From the NCBI RefSeq assembly GCF_000160855.1, contig NZ_GG700752.1:397783-427091 (forward strand): 29,309 nucleotides of DNA. The letters are read 5' to 3'. Position numbers and translations under genes: made by a program. Within the stretch, counting starts at the first letter, position 1, and each line of letters begins with the position of its first letter. This document shows positions 25,885 to 29,309 of this stretch, piece after piece. The notes under the pieces are model-generated. The model made no database searches, was not told the origin of the DNA, and worked only from the letters and a program-made list of their open reading frames with translations. This DNA comes from Lactobacillus helveticus DSM 20075 = CGMCC 1.1877. Lineage in GTDB: Bacteria > Bacillota > Bacilli > Lactobacillales > Lactobacillaceae.

Positions 25885-26715
25885 ATGAAACGTTCAGAAA
25901 GATTGGTTGATATGACCAAATATTTAATGGAGCGTCCCCATACTCTAATTACGTTGCCATTTTTTGCTAAGCGATACGGTGCTGCTAAGTCCTCTATTTC
26001 AGAAGATTTAGCCATTTTGAAACACACACTAGCTAATAACCAAGATGGTATTTTGGAAACTGTAGCAGGAGCAGCTGGCGGGGTACGCTACATTCCATTT
26101 TTAGGTAAAAATCATGCAGAAGATTATTTATATGATTTAGTATCAAGAATTGAAGATCCTAGTCGAATTCTTGCTGGTGGTTTTGTTTATTTATCAGATA
26201 TTTTAGGCAATACACAAGATTTACGTAGAATCGGTGAACTTGTTGCCACTCGCTACGCTTATGATGATATAGATGCCGTAATGACAGTTGAAACTAAAGG
26301 AATTGCCTTGGCTCAAGCTGTAGCTCGCTATTTGGATGTGCCATTCGTAACAGCGAGAAAACGTTCTAAGGTTACTGAAGGAGCAACAGTCTCAGTTAAC
26401 TATATTTCATCTTCATTAGCCCGTGTTTCTAAGATGGAATTGCCAACTCGTGCTCTTAAAAAAGGCGCTAAGGTTTTAATTGTAGACGACTTTATGAAGG
26501 GCGGCGGCACCTTAACTGGAATGGAAGAATTAGTTAAGGAATTCAAAGGTGATATTGCCGGTATTTGCGTTCTTTGTGAAGCTGATTTTGATAAAGAAAA
26601 ATTAGTTAAGAATTACCTTTCATTAGTAAAAATTAGTAAAATTGATACAGCAAAGAAGCTCATCTTGGCTGAACCAGGAAACTTCTTAAATGAGACTGAT
26701 TTTGATCGCTTTTAA
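25885..26715 (+). CDS. purR: Purine operon regulator PurR (Bacillus type)
   Basis: The product has 276 residues. The N-terminal winged helix (about 1-72) contains LPFFAKRYGAAKSSISEDLAILK, and a phosphoribosyltransferase-like domain follows with the PRPP-binding loop VLIVDDFMKGGGTLTGM (197-213). This domain lacks enzyme activity in the family and senses PRPP. It controls purine synthesis and salvage genes through PurBox pairs. I found no PurBox near guaB in this window. GAAAGGAAA lies before ATG. It is followed by glmU after 46 bases, as in Bacillus-type order. Confidence 0.95.
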   Translation: MKRSERLVDMTKYLMERPHTLITLPFFAKRYGAAKSSISEDLAILKHTLANNQDGILETVAGAAGGVRYIPFLGKNHAEDYLYDLVSRIEDPSRILAGGFVYLSDILGNTQDLRRIGELVATRYAYDDIDAVMTVETKGIALAQAVARYLDVPFVTARKRSKVTEGATVSVNYISSSLARVSKMELPTRALKKGAKVLIVDDFMKGGGTLTGMEELVKEFKGDIAGICVLCEADFDKEKLVKNYLSLVKISKIDTAKKLILAEPGNFLNETDFDRF

Positions 26716-26716
26716 A

Positions 26717-26725
26717 TGCTATACT
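26717..26725 (+). promoter_or_regulatory. Possible extended -10 promoter for glmU
   Basis: TGC (26717-26719) followed by TATACT (26720-26725), directly after the purR stop codon. The -35 would lie inside purR and is weak. Confidence 0.55.
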
Positions 26726-26761
26726 AGACCAAAGTTTTAATTATTAAGAGGTTAATTACTA

Positions 26762-28147
26762 ATGGAAAAATATGTAGTTGTTCTTGCCGCAGGCAAGGGG
26801 ACACGAATGAAGTCAAAGTTGTACAAAGTTTTACACAAAGTTTGCGGTAAAACTATGGTAGAACATGTAGTTGATGCTGCTAGTGGAATTAATCCTACAA
26901 AGATTGTTACTGTAGTAGGTACTGGTGCTGGCGAAGTTGAAAAGATATTGGCAAATAAGTCTGATTTTGCCTTCCAAGAAAAACAAGTGGGTACCGGTGA
27001 TGCAGTAATGACTGCTAAAGAAGCTTTAGGCGATAAAGAAGGTGCTACTTTAGTAGTTACAGGTGATACTCCGCTATTTACTACTGATACTTTTAATGAA
27101 TTGTTTAAGTATCATGCAGAAAAGGGTAATTCTGCTACTGTTTTGACTGCAGAAGCTCCAAATCCATTTGGCTACGGCAGAATTATTCGTGACAATCAAG
27201 GCAATGTTTTACGAATCGTTGAACAAAAAGATGGTAATCCTGACGAATTAAAAGTTAAGGAAATTAATACCGGTGTATTTTGTTTTGACAACCAAAAGTT
27301 ATTTGAAGCTTTAAAGCATGTTGATAATGACAATGCTCAAGGTGAATATTACTTAACTGATGTACTTGAAATCTTGCGTAACAATGGTGAACGCGTTGGT
27401 GCTTACAAGATGCCTGACTTTAGCGAAAGCCTTGGTGTAAATGACCGTGTTGCTTTAGCTCAAGCTACTAAGACTATGCAAAGAAGAATAAATGAAGCAC
27501 ATATGCGTGATGGTGTTTCATTTATTGACCCTGATACTGCTTATATCGATGCAGATGTAAAAATTGGCAACGACACTGTTATTGAAGGCAATGTAGTTAT
27601 CAAGGGCAATACTGAAATTGGTAGTGACTGCTACATTACTAATGGTTCAAGAATTGTTGATTCTAAGATTGGCAATGGTGTAACTATTACTTCTTCTACT
27701 ATTGAAGAAGCAGAAATGGATGACAATACCGATATTGGTCCAAACTCTCACCTTCGTCCTAAGGCAATTATTCGCAAGGGTGCTCATATTGGTAACTTTG
27801 TTGAAATTAAGAAGGCAGAAATTGGTGAAAATACTAAGGTAGGTCACTTGACTTATGTTGGGGATGCAACTTTAGGCAAGGATATTAACATTGGTTGTGG
27901 TACTATCTTCTCTAACTATGATGGTGTTAAGAAGTTCCATACTAATGTTGGTGACCACTCATTTATCGGTGCTGGATCAACACTTATTGCCCCAATCAAT
28001 GTTGCAGATCATGCCTTTATTGCTGCTGACTCAACTATTACTAAGGACGTTGGCAAATACGATATGGCGATTGCTCGTGGTCGTCAAACTAACAAGGAAG
28101 ACTACTGGCATAAACTTCCACTTTCCAAAGATAAAGATTGGGAATAA
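26762..28147 (+). CDS. glmU: Bifunctional GlmU (UDP-GlcNAc synthesis)
   Basis: Makes UDP-N-acetylglucosamine for peptidoglycan and wall polymers, 461 residues. The N-terminal uridyltransferase has [18 protein letters not shown] (8-25) and the VTGDTPLF metal site. From about residue 250 the hexapeptide-repeat left-handed beta helix carries the acetyltransferase: His362 (VGHLTYVGD), SNYDG and [17 protein letters not shown] is the ribosome site. In many Firmicutes prs follows glmU; here a terminator and a SLAP surface-protein gene follow instead. Confidence 0.96.
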   Translation: MEKYVVVLAAGKGTRMKSKLYKVLHKVCGKTMVEHVVDAASGINPTKIVTVVGTGAGEVEKILANKSDFAFQEKQVGTGDAVMTAKEALGDKEGATLVVTGDTPLFTTDTFNELFKYHAEKGNSATVLTAEAPNPFGYGRIIRDNQGNVLRIVEQKDGNPDELKVKEINTGVFCFDNQKLFEALKHVDNDNAQGEYYLTDVLEILRNNGERVGAYKMPDFSESLGVNDRVALAQATKTMQRRINEAHMRDGVSFIDPDTAYIDADVKIGNDTVIEGNVVIKGNTEIGSDCYITNGSRIVDSKIGNGVTITSSTIEEAEMDDNTDIGPNSHLRPKAIIRKGAHIGNFVEIKKAEIGENTKVGHLTYVGDATLGKDINIGCGTIFSNYDGVKKFHTNVGDHSFIGAGSTLIAPINVADHAFIAADSTITKDVGKYDMAIARGRQTNKEDYWHKLPLSKDKDWE

Positions 28148-28167
28148 AAATTAAAAAATAAATGTAG

Positions 28168-28198
28168 AAAAGATCGAATTTAAAATTTGATCTTTTTT
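28168..28198 (+). terminator. Terminator after glmU
   Basis: AAAAGATCGAATTT (28168-28181) pairs with AAATTTGATCTTTT (28183-28196) with one mismatch/bulge, followed by T. Confidence 0.85.
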
Positions 28199-28293
28199 AT
28201 TATGCACAATATTAAAATAACGTTTTCATAATTCTTCATGTCTGCAGATCGCTGGCATTATGATACTTTCTTTTACAAAAATAACAAAATATA

Positions 28294-28322
28294 TTAATTA
28301 AACTACAATAAAATTTTATAAT
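28294..28322 (+). promoter_or_regulatory. Promoter for the SLAP-repeat gene
   Basis: A perfect TATAAT (28317-28322) has TTAATT (28294-28299) 17 bases upstream. The 230-base gap 28148-28377 holds this, the glmU terminator and otherwise AT-rich sequence with no feature I can name. Confidence 0.55.
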
Positions 28323-28377
28323 ATACGTGGATATAGACATAGACAGGGCAAATTTGATAGAAGGAGATCGAGAGATT

Positions 28378-29309
28378 ATGAAGATGAATTCTAAAATTAT
28401 TATGGCGTCAGCTATTGCAATAATGGGTATTAGTTCTGTTACTGGGATGACTTCTTCACATAATGGAAATGTAGTTTACGCAAGTGTATATAGTACAGTT
28501 GGTAACAATACGGTTGAGGTGGTTAAGAATACCAGTTTCGTTAATAGCCAAGAAAAGAAACAATCGATTATAGCTGAAAAAGGTGGCAGTCACCCTGTTT
28601 ATGCTGTAAAGAATATGAAAGGCGAAACTTATTTAAGCGTACAAAAGAATAACCAATATTGGTTACCAGCTTCTGCAGTTAAAGGGACAATCTCTTATAA
28701 GAAGGGAAAATTAACATATACAATTACTAGCAATGAACAGCAGTCAATTAAGCCGCATGCAACGACTGCTCCAACTGCTAAGACTTTAACTTTGATTCAT
28801 AATGCTTATGTTTATAATTACAAAGGTAAGCGCATCAAGAGCAGCTTGGGTAAATACTTCATTAAAAAAGGCACCTCTATGTCTTATGTTGGCACAAAGA
28901 AGATTAAGGGTAAAAAATATTACAATTTAGGACATGGTGAAATATATTAAGGCTGGCAACGTCGAGGGTTCATCTTCAATTAAGCCACACGCCACAGTAG
29001 CACCTACAGCTTCAGGAGCTACTCCAACTGATATGAGTAAGCCGAATTTGACCTTAAGTCATAATGCTTATCCTTATAACTCAAAAGGTCAACGTATGAA
29101 TAACTACTTAGGCTTTACTTATATTAAGAAGAACACTACTATAAATTATTACGGCACTAAGACTATTAAAGGCAAAAAGTACTATTACATTGGTGATGGT
29201 GCATATATTAAGAGTGGCAATGTAGGCACAGTGCGTGGTTCTGTAGCCATTAAACCGCATGCTACCGTTTCTCCTGTTGCTGAACAATCTTTATCTATGC
29301 CGCGGGGGG
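28378..29309 (+). pseudogene. SLAP-repeat surface protein, frameshifted and cut by the window end
   Basis: The first frame runs 28378-28950 (190 residues). Residues 1-35 are a signal peptide (cut after VVYA), then a lysine-rich region, a SIKPHAT linker and the start of a SLAP repeat (HNAYVYNYKGKRIKS...KGKKYYNLGHG). It stops at GEIY. Removing one A from the AAA at 28940-28942 restores GEYIKAGNV and an open frame to the window end. That frame encodes another SIKPHAT linker, a second repeat (LSHNAYPYNSKGQRM to GAYIKSGNV) and a third IKPHAT linker. So the ancestral product has at least two SLAP-type repeats and continues past 29309. Such proteins sit on the S-layer and bind the wall. ATG 28378 has AAGGAGATCGAGAG upstream. 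The break is a real pseudogene, phase variation or a sequencing error; the window cannot decide. Confidence 0.8.
28747..29275 (+). repeat. Direct repeats: IKPHAT linkers plus SLAP-type units
   Basis: The linker coding for IKPHAT begins at 28747, 28979 and 29249. Between the copies lie two related units of about 60 codons (about 28786-28970 and 29048-29224), each with HNAY-YN-KG...KKYY...YIK-GNV. The nucleotide similarity is lower than the protein similarity, so the duplication is not recent. Confidence 0.85.

Noticed and set aside
28948..28950. The TAA as the natural end of a short SLAP protein
   Set aside because: The downstream frame continues the repeat with the same IKPHAT linker and SLAP motifs, so the stop is more likely a frameshift product.

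Overview
The window looks like chromosomal DNA from a Lactobacillus of the acidophilus/helveticus/crispatus group. The DNA is AT-rich. It encodes two PepE-type cysteine peptidases, lactobacillar SLAP (S-layer C-terminal) domain proteins, and a Firmicutes housekeeping block metG-tatD-rnmV-ksgA-veg-purR-glmU. There is no ispE in that block, as expected for a mevalonate-using lactobacillus. The second peptidase reads like L. helveticus PepE from memory. The species call is an inference that could not be checked here.

Layout. 1-780: a very small secreted SLAP-domain protein and tRNA-Thr(GGT). 847-11857: a peptide-acquisition region: pepE-like peptidase, HD phosphohydrolase, two tandem oppA lipoproteins, a separately transcribed guaB lacking the CBS (Bateman) module, then oppBCDF. 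11873-13189 (minus): a second pepE-like peptidase, convergent with oppF across a shared bidirectional terminator. 13330-13776 (minus): Hsp20. 14009-15221: greA and a CPBP-family membrane protein that has lost the usual catalytic residues. 15270-15981 (minus): tRNA-Gly(CCC) and an SRAP (YedK/HMCES) protein. 16106-18230: trpS, a dCMP-deaminase-like gene and a TPM-domain membrane protein. 18236-21230: an M-box Mg2+ riboswitch with terminator controlling an MgtA-type P-type ATPase. 21285-28198: the metG-to-glmU block, with tightly overlapping tatD/rnmV/ksgA. 28378-29309: a SLAP-repeat surface protein broken by an apparent one-base insertion and cut by the window end.

How it fits together. OppA1 and OppA2 capture extracellular oligopeptides, OppBC forms the channel, OppDF powers it, and the flanking PepE-like enzymes cut imported peptides. 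This suits an amino-acid auxotroph growing on protein. Mg2+ uptake is gated by the M-box. PurR and GuaB link to purine supply. GlmU feeds peptidoglycan synthesis.

I saw no phage, IS element, CRISPR array or defence island. Nothing here is clearly a new multi-gene system. The best second-look items are sequence departures inside known families: cysteine-free OppD tail, CBS-less GuaB, inactive-looking CPBP protein, non-canonical MgtA and MetRS motifs, and the frameshifted SLAP gene. There are also several uncharacterised palindromes at promoters. All database-type statements are from memory; no search was run.
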